The notes under the pieces: model-generated
Told to the model about the DNA's origin: nothing
The model's database searches: none
Seen by the model: only the letters and a program-made list of their open reading frames with translations
Assembly (NCBI GenBank): GCA_029216955.1
Contig: JANAVB010005598.1
Coordinates: 310,001-374,000 of the forward strand
From: Iris pallida
Taxonomy: Eukaryota; Streptophyta; Magnoliopsida; Asparagales; Iridaceae
Direction of reading: 5' to 3'
DNA: 64,000 bases
Made by a program: the position numbers and the translations under genes
Shown: positions 36,632-48,568 of the stretch, piece after piece
Position numbering within the stretch: the first letter of the stretch is position 1
Layout of the letters: every line of letters begins with the position of its first letter

Positions 36632-38456
36632 TGTAAATGATTCTAAAAGTTCATGAATATCTTCCTAATTTTATATTATTTATGGTATTTTAACTATGGA
36701 TTGGGACTCTAAAAATATTCTTTTTAAAAAAAAATTTAATCTAATTTTATTATAGTTTGATATGAAAATAATTCCTATATTTTCAAATATTATTTTGACT
36801 ACTATAATATAGTTTTCAAATACGATAATTATTTTCTAAAATAGTTATACATATTTTTTTTTATTTAATTTAAACAAATCTCTCCAATTATCGATCTTGT
36901 CTCTCTAGTCACATTCATATGTTCTTCCAAATCCCGAACTTATTTATACCGTCCCTAGCTAAGTTGACCGTCCTGGACCCAATGGAACTGTCCGTGCCAC
37001 CATCAGAGGTCACCTTGCATAGTTGTTGTACCGAAGTTGCAGTTCGTGCCACTTGATCATCGCGGCCCACCAGGCGTCCTACCAGGCAAGACACCTTGCC
37101 ATTTGCTGTTTATTTATTCTAGCTCATATTTCATGCATTATTTATTTTATTTATGCAAAGTAAACTGTGATACATGGCATAACCTGTTAGAACTTACTGT
37201 TCATTTATATTTCTTACTATGTATTAGTTTTCTTACCCATTAAACCTAGATTTAAGGGACCACCTTGTGTGTTGTATTAATTGGCCTTGACACGTTGTAA
37301 CACGAAGTTGCGTGTCGTATGTAGAACACGGACATGCGTGACTGGCTGGCCACCGGTGCGTACAAGCCGTGCGATAGGAATAACCGCTAATAGAGGTTGC
37401 ATGCTAGTTTGACTTAGCGGTTATAGAGGTTTGTGTTGTGGATACAACATAGTAGGCATTGGGCGGGAAGGACAATTCCTTAGCGTATGGGCTTCGATGC
37501 ACTTTTTCTTGTGACTCGGACTCTCCACTGGAGATACGGGATTGATGACGCATGATTACTGACGGCCACTGACGATTCTGCGGAACGTCATGCTCTTACT
37601 GATGGGGCCTCTGGTGCCCAAGGGGGACTACGCCGATCCTATTTAGCCAGGGCCCATGCGTAGGAAGGATTGTTCTTAACTATATTCACTTAGAACGGTT
37701 AGGCTACCTTATCCGCCAGGTACGAGTACTTTTGGTTTGGGTACTTGTATCTGACCGTGGCTTGGAACAATAACTTGTCACGGATTAGTTCGTTACATCT
37801 TGTCCTTGTTTGGTTGTAGGTGTGACTTACTACTTTGATGAGAAGGTATTGAACCTTGTTGGGGCCCGGATACCATATTGGATTCATAGCATGAAAAGAT
37901 ACGTCACCGTGAATTAGTTTACCATCTCCTGTCCTTGTTTGGTTGGAGAGATGGTACGCTCGTTCAATAGGTGTGTATTGGACCATGTTATAATTCAATT
38001 GACTTATTTACTTGAGCAATATTTATTCAGTTTATATGGCATGATATTATGTGTCTTGTTACGTCCCTCTGAGGACCTGGTTATCTCGCCAGGTGTATGC
38101 TCTTGTCTTTCGCAGGTACTCTAGCTCTAGCCGTGATCCGCTCTATTTCTTCGAGGATGATTACATTTTGGATCGTCTTCGCTTCGCTCGCCAAGAATTA
38201 TTCTTTTGTATATCATGTATTTCTTTTATTTTGTTGGTAGTGGATTTGTCTCCGTCCAACATATTGTATCGAGACAATTCATATTATGATATCTTTTATT
38301 CTTTTATTTTGTGTGGATGAGATTAGTTATGGTTCTACTGCATTTTACAGCTTATGTATTTATACGAGATTTTTGTATATTGGAGTATACTTTGTATGAA
38401 TATAGTTGGCATGTTTACGTTCCTAGTCCTACGTATTTTGGGACTGGGGCATTACA

Positions 38457-38862
38457 TGTTTTTGTGGTGGCCCATGCAGGTCAAGATAAATTGTTTGGTT
38501 ACTTTATCGTACCAAGCAAGCCTGCGTATAGGATTAGAAGTCTAGGATCTCATCCACATACTTGACCTTTTTTTTCCATATTTGACCATCTCATCGATTG
38601 CATCTTGCTTGATTCCTTCTATCATTATTCTTATCATCCCTTCGTGCTTGCTAGAGAATGACCATACTAGTTAGACATTGTCCCAAAACAGCCTTAGCTT
38701 AATTCTTTAAGTTGGGTAGAATACCCCACGACTTGACACACCCTTGACCTTTAAGGGAATACAAATAGTATTATCTAGACCGTAGAGACTAGAGAAAGTT
38801 AACCCATTTGGTCAACCTAGCCTTAGGCAATAAACCGTAGAATGATGTTATAGGAGTAAACA
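38457..38862 (+). other. Internal region of A, left part, with primer-side block
   Basis: It begins TGTTTTTGTGGTGGCCCATG and then CAGGTCAAG, matching the blocks after the LTRs of B and E. The rest is non-coding up to the insertion of element B. Around 38705 there is an AAGTTGGGTAGAATACCCC stretch resembling a polypurine tract/LTR junction, which may be a rearranged remnant. Confidence 0.55.
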
Positions 38863-39544
38863 TGTGAGACCCGTCTCACTGTATCGGTATTTTATACGGA
38901 TACATGTTTATTTGAGTCATATTTCGTATTTATCGATTTGCGTAATATTTTAAAATTTTCCAAGATATAGGAATTTCGTGACTTGGTCTAACTTGGATTT
39001 GGTTTTTATTGGGTTTGGTTTAATATTGACTTGGTTTGGTATAGTTGGTTTCTCATGAGAGAGGTGTATGGTTTAGATTGAGTGGAGAGGAATGAATGGT
39101 GGAGATCACTTGAGCTTGTTATATAAGCCACTTTTTTCTCTTCCTCCTCATTCACCCTCATTCATTTCTTTTTCACCAAACCCTAGCCATTAGAGAGAGG
39201 CAAGTACACCTTGCCGAATGTTGGACGATTTCTATTTTGTTTGTTCCATTCTCTTCCTTGTTACATTCTAAGCATGTTTAGAACTTGAAGTTTTCGGTTT
39301 TACCGGGTGGATTATTGTAGATCTAGCTTTGAAGTAATTTTAGTTTTTATGAGTTTTGATCTATTTAATCCTGTTATTTTCGAGTTTTGATGGTTCCATG
39401 TTGTAGAGCATTTCATTCTGCCCCGTTTTGACCCAAGGAAGTTCGGATTTGGACTCCGGATGAAGCTTTTATGGAGCTTGGAAGCATGGATTCTTGGCGT
39501 TCTTCTTCTCGGAAGCTTGGAGAAGAAGAACAGTGCTAGACTTG

Positions 39545-40125
39545 ATCGCATGAATACTTCATGCGGCAAGTGATTCTGAGCCGCATGAGCCTCCATACGA
39601 CAGTTCTGGCCGCATGGGCTTGACTTGACCGCATGAACATTTCATGCGGCAAGTGTTCTCCCAGCCGCATGGACTTTTCTCCACTTAGCCGCATATGCGC
39701 CCTTGTCTCCCTGGCCGCATGAACTTGTATTTCCTCTGGCCGCATGAGTTCTTGTATTGACCCAGCAGCATAGGCTTCGGCATAAACCGAGCCGCATGTA
39801 CTCCGTCTACCTTAGCCGCATGAACCCCCTTCATCCCCTGGCCGCATATGCGCCACATTCCTGAGCCGCATGAACCCGTATCATCTCGAGGCCGCATGTA
39901 CCCTGACCCGTCCTGAGCTGCATGACCCTGATTGACCCAGCCGCATGAGGCTCATTCTCTGAGCCGCATGAGACCCATCTCCCTGAGCCGCATGGGATGT
40001 GCTGTCTCAGCCGCATAAGCCCGATTCCCCCTTCAGCCGCATAAGGCTAGGACTCCCTGAACCGCATATGACTCTGCTCATTCCCTGAGCCGCATGGACT
40101 CGGATTCCTGAGCCGCATGGAGTCT
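39545..40125 (+). repeat. GCCGCATG motif array, B 5' LTR
   Basis: About two dozen copies of CCGCATG in contexts such as CTGAGCCGCATGG and CTGGCCGCATGA, mostly 25-30 bp apart, with unrelated spacers. An identical array is in the 3' LTR at about 43695-44280. Confidence 0.88.
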
Positions 40126-40504
40126 TTCCCGAGCTTTGTCTTATTATTTGTATTCGATTATTAATGTTATATTTATCTTGTAACTTCAGTATAACTTGAG
40201 TACACATTTATCCCTATTGTATATTTTTATGCCCATTTTATATCCTTACGCCTTTTGTCATGAACTTGATAATCCCGAATTTATTTATTATGTTTGGAAT
40301 GATAATTGAACAATGCTTGATAGTGACCCTGAGCCGCAGGGCTCCTTCCTGTGCCTTGTCCAGCTATTTAATTATTGTTATTATTATTATTATTTCTCTA
40401 TTGTTATTTGATCTTTACTGATGACTTGTGTCTTGTAACCTCAGCATAACTTGAGTCTTTTGATTGAATGCTTGCACTATACTGTCCGGCACATGTACCC
40501 TAAA

Positions 40505-40715
40505 TACGACAGTGACCCGTAGTGGTGCACTCCTGATTAATGACCTGACATGACCTGATAGTGGCCCGCCGTGGCGCACTCTTGACCAGCAAACTTGACA
40601 TGATAAACTTGACCTGATAGTGGCCCGTCGTGGCGCACTCTTGACCAGTAAACTTGAACATGATAATGACTTAATAGTGGCCCGCTGTGGCGCACTCTTG
40701 ACATGATAAACCTGA
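40505..40715 (+). repeat. Tandem repeats of about 60 bp, B 5' LTR
   Basis: Four diverged units share TGATAGTGGCCCG and TGGCGCACTCTTGAC separated by TTGACATGATAA-type spacers. The same series is in the 3' LTR at about 44660-44870. Confidence 0.75.
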
Positions 40716-42256
40716 CATGATACTCCTTGAAATGCTGTTGCGACGGCTAACCTGACATGACCAGTATGAATGGCTTGGATACCGTGGGTGATTGTGCTTG
40801 TACAAATGAACCCGTCTTGTCTTGCATCATGTCTAGGACATGAATCCCTGGTTTTCCTACGGTCAGGGATTCATACTGAATATGGCTAGGATTAATGACT
40901 AGATTGATCAAGTAGTTCATGGAGAGACTTTCCCAGTTACCTGTTGCCCCTTTGATCCCGGCCTTATATATATATATATACATGGGATTTGTTGCTATCC
41001 GTCGAGATGAGCACACTTCCAGCCCGCCGTCGAGTGTGGTACCTTAGGACACATGTATCTTACTACAGTGTGTCTGCTATATCATGCTATCTTTTCCTTT
41101 TCTTTGCTGGGGTCATTCAGGTAGTAACAAACAGGTAACCGGACTTGGAAGAATCTCATTGCATCTTGCTAGTAACTAGGCCTGTGATAACCCTAGTTAG
41201 TTAAAGTATCAAGCCGTACTTATTGCTTGGCCGTGATTGATTGAATGGAGTCTAACTCAGTCTAGTCTTGACTTGATCCTGCACAAGATTGTCATATGAC
41301 CTGATTGTTCATATTCGCCCTGTCCTGTACATGATCGTTACATGTCCTGATTTCTTATTTTATCCTGCCGATAAATGGTGGGAGAAACCAAGTTCTGTTT
41401 AGACGAAGGGTTACAACCTCGGTCCTTATTTGGTTTACGGGTTGTAACCTGGTTATCTGAATAAGTCCCATGGTTATCTCATCGTATATCACCTTCCCAG
41501 TTCTATTTATTTAACATGTTCTCCAGTTTACTTTTCGTCAAAATGATGATTTACTTACTGTCTTCCTATGTTCGGGATAAGTGCATTGGTACCGCACGAA
41601 TCTCGATCCTCCCTTACTTATTTGCTTGTTGATTGCTAATGATTGCTGGTTTTAAGTTCATAGTTCGGCCTCCTTTGTGCTACTTGCTATTTGGGGTCTG
41701 ACCCCACTGGTTTTGCATGGCCAGGTTCTAATAGAAGAGCCCGAAGGATCTACCGCTCCATCTACTCGACGGTGACCAGCCGGAGCACCAGAGTGCCTCA
41801 GTGGATTTCTTCTTCATTCTCCCACTGATATGTAAATTCTCCTCTTGTAACGTTTAGCCCCGAGCACGTGTTTAGCTCATTTTTGGTATTTTTCTCGATA
41901 TTGTAGCCTACGGGCAATAACATGATATGTGTATTCTAGACTATAGCTAGTCCTTATCATGTACGACTAATATTCTAGCTAGTTATCAGTTCTGTGGTAC
42001 TGGCTTCATGATCAGTCATGTATATATGGTTCGGGACGCCTTACTATTGTATGTATGATGATCGTACTCTTGCTCTTGTATAACTGCCTGTGATTGAGAT
42101 ACCTAGGATTGTTAAACCATAGGATTGACTGATGGCTTGTAAAGTAACCCCCATGTCTTGACAGCTTATACGTGATTTCAGAGTATTAACGTACTTCGGG
42201 ATTGCGTAGCTGGCTGTGTCCGCCTCTGTCCAGTATTCTGGTTCTAGGGCGTGACA

Positions 42257-43015
42257 TGGTTTTAGTGGTGGCGCCATGCAGGTCTGAATCTCGATTTTCA
42301 GATTTGTGGGGGTTACCATGTTTAGATATCTCAATCACGATTATCCTTATTGATCTCCTTCGGATTATTCTCTACCTCTGATACTTGACTTGATATCTGT
42401 TTTGATCATTGATCATTCCTGTTCCCATGATTTGATCTTGTGTCCTTCAACTTTCAAGGGCACTGTTCTTGATCCTTCTGATTATCTTGTTCATGTTTTG
42501 CCGAGGGCAGCTCAGCATTCTTCAGCCAGGCCAGTTATGGAGGATCGGTCTCAGCATGCAGGCAGAGATGTCAGTCCATTCCGATCAGCCAGTCGCTTCT
42601 GTCTTCGTATCTTGGGACAGGTGATAAAGTTCATGCATCTGTTTCAACTACGATGACACGTCCTGGGTAGAGTCATGTCTTGAACTAAGTCATTGGTACC
42701 GACTTACCTTGAGGCTTGACTTTTATCCATTTTTGGGAGTCAGCTTAGGCCAGCGAGGATGTTGGTTTCTACACAACTGACTCAGGAGACATACTGATCC
42801 ATATGCCTCCAGTCCTTCTTGATCATGATTGTATTTGTTCTTGTACATTTATTTACTGCTTACGCATTTATTTGCATTACTGATTGTTTTACTTTACTTA
42901 TATGCCATGCTTGATTTATTAAGATTGTTGAGTTCCCTGGAGCTTTTGTTTTGTTATCTTGCTCGACTAGCCTCAGGAAATTCCGAGGACGGAATTTTTC
43001 TAAGGTGTGGAGAGT
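42257..43015 (+). other. Internal domain of element B
   Basis: It begins TGGTTTTAGTGGTGGCGCCA followed by TGCAGGTC, and ends with GAGGACGGAATTTTTCTAAG and GTGTGGAGAGT as a polypurine tract. The only open frame (42390-42656) shows no retrotransposon motif. This would hold priming and packaging signals only. Confidence 0.75.
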
Positions 43016-45508
43016 TGTGAGACCCGTCTCACTGTATCGGTATTTTATATGGATACGTGTTTATTTGAGTCATATTTCGTATTTATCGATTTGCGTAATA
43101 TTTTAAAATTTTCCAAGATATAGGAATTTCGTGACTTGGTCTAACTTGGATTTGGTTTTTATTGGGTTTGGTTTAATATTGACTTGGTTTGGTATAGTTG
43201 GTTTCTCATGAGAGAGGTGTATGGTTTAGATTGAGTGGAGAGGAATGAATGGTGGAGATCACTTGAGCTTGTTATATAAGCCACTTTTCTCTCTTCCTCC
43301 TCATTCACCCTCATTCATTTCTTTTCCACCAAACCCTAGCCATTAGAGAGAGGCAAGTACACCTTGCCGAATGTTGGACGATTTCTATTTCGTTTGTTCC
43401 ATTCTCTTCCTTGTTACATTCTAAGCATGTTTAGAACTTGGAGTTTTTGGTTTTACCGGGTGGATTATTATAGATCTAGCTTTGAAGTAATTTTAGTTTT
43501 CATGAGTTTTGATCTATTTAATCCTGTTATTTCCGAGTTTTGATGGTTCTATGTTGTAGAGCATTTCATTCTGCCCCGTTTTGATCCAAGGAAGTTCGGA
43601 TTTGGACTCCGGATGAAGCTTTCATGGAGCTTGGAAGCATGGATTCTTGGCGTTCTTCTTCTCGGAAGCTTGGAGAAGAAGAACAGTGCTAGACTTGATC
43701 GCATGAATACTTCATACGGCAAGTGATTCTGAGCCGCATGAGCCTTCATACGACAGTTCTGGCCGCATGGGCTTGACTTGACCGCATGAACATTTCATGC
43801 GGCAAGTGTTCTCCCAGCCGCATGGACTTTTCCCCACTTAGCCGCATATGCGCCCTCGTCTCCCTGGCCGCATGAACTTGTATTTCCTCTGGCCGCATGA
43901 TTTCTTGTATTGACCCAGCAGCATAGGCTTCGGCATAAACCGAGCCGCATGTACTCCGTCTACCTTAGCCGCATGAACCCCCTTCATCCCCTGGCCGCAT
44001 ATGTGCCACATTCCTGAGCCGCATGAACCCGTATCATCTCGAGGCCGCATGTACCCTGACCCGTCCTGAGCTGCATGACCCTGATTGACCCAGCCGCATG
44101 AGGCTCGTTCTCTGAGCCGCATGAGACCCATCTCCCTGAGCCGCATGGGATGTGCTGTCTCAGCCGCATAAGCCCGATTTCCCCTTCAGCCGCATAAGGC
44201 TAGGACTCCCTGAACCGTATATGACTCTGCTCATTCCCTGAGCCGCATGGACTCGGATTCCTGAGCCGCATGGAGTCTTTCCCGAGCTTTGTCTTATTAT
44301 TTGTATTCGATTATTAATGTTATATTTATCTTGTAACTTCAGTATAACTTGAGTACACATTTATCCCTATTGTATATTTTTATGCCCATTTTATATCCGT
44401 ACGCCTTTTGTCATGAACTTGATAATCCCGAATTTATTTATTATGTTTGGAATGATAATTGAACAATGCTTGATAGTGACCCTGAGCCGCAGGGCTCCTT
44501 CCTGTGCCTTGTCCAGCTATTTAATTATTGTTATTATTATTATTATTTCTCTATTGTTATTTGATCTTTACTGATGACTTGTGTCTTGTAACCTCAGCAT
44601 AACTTGAGTCTTTTGATTGAATGCTTGCACTATACTGTCCGGCACATGTACCCTAAATACGACAGCGACCCGTAGTGGTGCACTCCTGATTAATGACCTG
44701 ACATGACCTGATAGTGGCCCGCCGTGGCGCACTCTTGACCAGCAAACTTGACATGATAAACTTGACCTGATAGTGGCCCGTCGTGGCGCACTCTTGACCA
44801 GTAAACTTGAACATGATAATGACTTGATAGTGGCCCGCTGTGGCGCACTCTTGACATGATAAACTTGACATGATACTCCTTGAAATGCTGTTGCGACGGC
44901 TAACCTGACATGACCAGTATGAATGGCTTGGACACCATGGGTGATTGTGCTTGTACAAATGAACCTGTCTTGTCTTGCATCATGTCTAGGACATGAATCC
45001 CTGGTTTCCCTACGGTCAGGGATTCATACTGAATATGGCTAGGATTAATGACTAGATTGATCAAGTAGTTCATGGAGAGACTTTCCCAGTTACCTGTTGC
45101 CCCTTTGATCCCGGCTTTATATATATATATATATATACATGGGATTTGTTGCTATCCGTCGAGATGAGCGCACTTCCAGTCCGCCGTCGAGTGTGGTACC
45201 TTAGGACACATGTATCTTACTACAGTGTGTCTGCTATATCATGCTATCTTTTCCTTTTCTTTGCTGGGGTCATTCAGGTAGTAACAAACAGGTAACCGGA
45301 CTTGGAAGAATCTCATTGCATCTTGCTAGTAACTAGGCCTGTGATAACCCTAGTTAGTTAAAGTATCAAGCCGTACTTTTTGCTTGGACGTGATTGATTG
45401 AATGGAGTCTAACTCAGTCTAGTCTTGACTTGATCCTGCACAAGATTGTCACATGACCTGATTGTTCATATTCGTCCTGTCCTGTACATGATCGTTACAT
45501 GTCCTGAT
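43016..45508 (+). repeat. 3' LTR of element B, left part
   Basis: A direct copy of 38863 to about 41355, including the GCCGCATG array and the 60-bp repeats. It is broken at CTGAT by element C. Confidence 0.88.
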
Positions 45509-46455
45509 TGTTGACACAAAGTCACAGTCAACCAAATATTGACAATATTGACTAAATAATATCTGTAATAATTTAATACGACACACGTCGTCTGCATTAA
45601 GCTCAAGACAGAAGACAGCTCAGCTTCCGTGTCTCAGTTGATTCGAGTCTGTATTTTACACTTTCTTTGAGTCTAGACTAATGTAATCTGAGTCATGCTG
45701 AGCTCTTGAAACTTAGACTATAGCCTACCCAAAAATCCCAAAGCTCCACCAAACCAGAAATTTCCAAATGGTCCCCTTTGAACCACTCTGTGCTCTGGAG
45801 ACAGAGTTCGGGCCGAACTCTGCCTCCATACAGAGTTCGGGCCGAACTCTGTCCCCTAGAAATCAGGAACCCTAATTTTAGGGTTAGCTGGTTGCTAGTT
45901 GTCCAACGGCCAAATATTTAAATTTTCCTACCCGAATTCTGGCCGAATTCTGCCTATAAAAACACTATAAATAGGGCATGAATTCTCTCATTCCAATCCA
46001 TCCAATCTTCTCTTCTCTTCTCTCTTGTAGCTGAAATAAGCCATACCCTTCCCATCTACTAGCCACAAGCCTCCTAAGTCTCGAGTGCTCAGCATCTCTC
46101 AGTTAGGATTCTTGTGCAAGAGTCGAAGAAGTCGCTTGGACAATTCCAAGCAAATCGCCACTGCGATCCTCTGTTAGAAGTTGACGTGCTCTTCTGAAGT
46201 AAAGACACGGTTGTAAACTACTATTTCACAAATAGTGGATTTGAATCCTGAGCTAGAGTTCTCAGGCCTGGACTAGTCCTCCACGAGGGAAACCAGGTTA
46301 AAATTGCTGTGTTTGCGTATGCTCTTTTTGCTCTCTATTTATTTTCCGCACTTTACTCTGATTATCTATTGTTGGTGAAAGAGTTATTTTTAATTGGTCA
46401 TTTTTCTATATATACTCTATTCACCCCCCCTCAAGAGTTGCAAAACTGTTCTTCA
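45509..46455 (+). repeat. 5' LTR of element C
   Basis: TGTTGACAC...TGTTCTTCA, 947 bp. It contains two GAGTTCGGGCCGAACTCTG inverted-repeat units at about 45805 and 45835 and a TATA box at 45966. Confidence 0.92.
45966..45974 (+). promoter_or_regulatory. TATA box in C LTR
   Basis: TATAAATAG, also present at the same position of the 3' LTR (54721). It is followed about 40 bp later by a CT-rich stretch typical of plant transcription starts. Confidence 0.65.
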
Positions 46456-46457
46456 AT

Positions 46458-46469
46458 TGGTATCAGAGC
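46458..46469 (+). other. Primer-binding site of element C
   Basis: TGGTATCAGAGC, two bases after the LTR, complementary to the 3' end of initiator methionine tRNA. Confidence 0.9.
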
Positions 46470-46510
46470 TCTGTTCTCTTTATAAGGACTAACATCCTAA
46501 GAGCTGATCC

Positions 46511-48568
46511 ATGGCAACCACACAATCCTTGATTTCCAATCATGGTGAAGGTCAGTCCACTCATAGGCCTCCCCTATTTGATGGAACTAACTATACATAT
46601 TGGAAAACAAGGATGAGCTTCTATCTTAAGTCTCTAGACTTTGACCTGTGGACTGTCGTCACTGACGGTTACAAAAAGCCCGTCAGGATAGTTGTCGATG
46701 GTGACCTCATTGAGAAACCACACGACAAATATTCTGTCGAGGAGAAGAAACAGGCAAGTCTAGATGCTAGGGCTATTAATGCTTTATTCTGTGCTATAGA
46801 CAGGAATGAATTCAACAGGGTCTCCACATGCACCACTGCTCATAAAGTATGGAGATTTCTAGAAGTGATGCATGAGGGAACCACACAAGTCAAGGAATCT
46901 AAAATAAGCCGTCTCACTCAAGAATACGAAGCCTTCAAGATGAAGCCAAATGAGACGATCACTCAAATGTTTACAAGATTCCTCGACATCATCAATCCTC
47001 TATCCTCGCTTGGTAAGCAGTACTCAAACCACGAGAAGATTCGTAAGTTACTCAGAGGGTTGCCAAAGATTTGGAACCCTAAGGTGACGGCCATCATAGA
47101 AGGAAACGATCTCACATCAATGTCAATGGAGACCTTGATGGATAAGCTCATGACTCACGAGCTTGACCTCAAGGACTTCGAAGAGCCTGCTCCGAAGACC
47201 AGGGAGATCGCACTCAAAGCTCATCGACGAAGGGCTGATCACGATGAGACCGAAGACGATAACTCAGATGATGAAGACCAAGCTCTCATGGTTCGCAACT
47301 TCAGAAAATTCCTTCGCTTCAATCGAAGGAAGAAGGATTCACAAGAAGATGATGAAGAAGAGCCAACCTGTTACGGTTGCAAGAAGACTGGACATGTCCG
47401 AAAAGACTGCCCATTCTTGAAGAAGAGCAACCGCTATGAGAAGCCATACAAAAAGAATTCATCAAAGAAATATGCCAACACAGGAATTTGGCATGAAAGT
47501 GAAGCGAGTGACTCTGAGGAAGAAAAAGGCTCTCCTCAAGATACAGCAAATGTGTGCCTAATGGCAACTTCCAACAAGGTATCTAACGAAACTCTAGATG
47601 ACTTCTCTTTTGATGAACTTGGCGATGCTTTTACTGATTTACTCGATGATCACAAAAAGGTCATTGGTAAATACAAACATGCCAAGGACAAAATCAAAAG
47701 TCTGGAAGATGAGATACAAAGAATTTTTTTACTTCTTGATGATGTTAGAGACACGTCACCCACTGATGCCACTAATGAAGTATCCAAGCTTAAAATAAGC
47801 TTACATGATGCTGAAGCACATATTGAGCAACAAGCTCAAGAAATCACTACTCTCAACACATTGCTTGCTGAAGAAAAGAGTAGACACAAAATCTCCATGA
47901 CTAAAATATATGGCTTGAATATTAAGGTTGATGAATTGCAAGCTGCTTCTAAGAGATTAGAAACCAAATTGGGTAAACAGGTGCTTCAACCTCAAACCCA
48001 ATCACATGGGCACAACACCACTCATGTTAGTCAACCACGTCATTCTCATGCAGCACATAACCATGCTTTTATATACACAAACTTTCACAAACCACGTGCA
48101 CGTAAGAATAATTCTCACTCAGTACACAATCATCATGCACAAAGACACAATCCACATCACTCCACACATAGGAATCATCATGTCATGCCATATAGACAAG
48201 ATCATCATGCAATGCCATATAGACAAGATCATCATATGCCATATAGACAAAATCATCATGCCATGCCATATAGACAATATCAGCATGTCACACATCATAG
48301 ACAATACCATCATGATATGCCTCATAGACACCATCACCATGCCACTCATTCTATGCATAATCATCATCACCATGCTAACTCTTCACATCATGTTCATCCT
48401 CATCCTGTTGCTTACAGATATTACTCTCATGCTCCTAGTATAAATAAAAATGCTATCTGTACCTACTGTGGATCACATGGACACATCTCACCACAGTGCA
48501 GAGTTAGAAGACTGGTAGATAAAAAGATATATGCTTGGTTTCCAAAGACTAACTTTTCAGGACCCTGA
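46511..48568 (+). CDS. gag: Gag polyprotein of element C with His-rich repeat domain
   Basis: 685 residues, open from ATG at 46511 (41 bases after the primer site) to TGA. Residues 20-225 form the Copia-type capsid (UBN2/DUF4219-like: PPLFDGTNYTYWKTRMSFYL; later RKLLRGLPKIWNPKVTAI). A zinc knuckle CYGCKKTGHVRKDC is at 287-300. Residues 370-490 are heptad-rich, a likely coiled coil. Residues 501-635 are extremely histidine-rich with five or more copies of a HHAMPYRQ-type octamer/decamer. A second knuckle CTYCGSHGHISPQC is at 650-663. Gag forms the particle that packages element RNA. The His-rich block between the knuckles is unusual. The frame after the TGA stays similar to pol linkers for about 20 codons, so the stop may be a mutation or a read-through point. 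Confidence 0.9.
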   Translation: MATTQSLISNHGEGQSTHRPPLFDGTNYTYWKTRMSFYLKSLDFDLWTVVTDGYKKPVRIVVDGDLIEKPHDKYSVEEKKQASLDARAINALFCAIDRNEFNRVSTCTTAHKVWRFLEVMHEGTTQVKESKISRLTQEYEAFKMKPNETITQMFTRFLDIINPLSSLGKQYSNHEKIRKLLRGLPKIWNPKVTAIIEGNDLTSMSMETLMDKLMTHELDLKDFEEPAPKTREIALKAHRRRADHDETEDDNSDDEDQALMVRNFRKFLRFNRRKKDSQEDDEEEPTCYGCKKTGHVRKDCPFLKKSNRYEKPYKKNSSKKYANTGIWHESEASDSEEEKGSPQDTANVCLMATSNKVSNETLDDFSFDELGDAFTDLLDDHKKVIGKYKHAKDKIKSLEDEIQRIFLLLDDVRDTSPTDATNEVSKLKISLHDAEAHIEQQAQEITTLNTLLAEEKSRHKISMTKIYGLNIKVDELQAASKRLETKLGKQVLQPQTQSHGHNTTHVSQPRHSHAAHNHAFIYTNFHKPRARKNNSHSVHNHHAQRHNPHHSTHRNHHVMPYRQDHHAMPYRQDHHMPYRQNHHAMPYRQYQHVTHHRQYHHDMPHRHHHHATHSMHNHHHHANSSHHVHPHPVAYRYYSHAPSINKNAICTYCGSHGHISPQCRVRRLVDKKIYAWFPKTNFSGP

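Larger units (their letters stand above)
38863..42256 (+). repeat. 5' LTR of element B
   Basis: TGTGAGACCCG...GGGCGTGACA. A TATATAAG promoter-like site lies at 39120-39127. It contains the GCCGCATG array (39545-40125), four diverged copies of a repeat containing GTGGCCCGCCGTGGCGCACT (about 40505-40715), and a short TA run near 40966. No gene is visible. Confidence 0.88.

Noticed and set aside
48006..48443. Ile/His-rich open frame overlapping the Gag His-rich region, and its antisense Met-rich frame
   Set aside because: Shadows of the repetitive Gag coding sequence in other frames.
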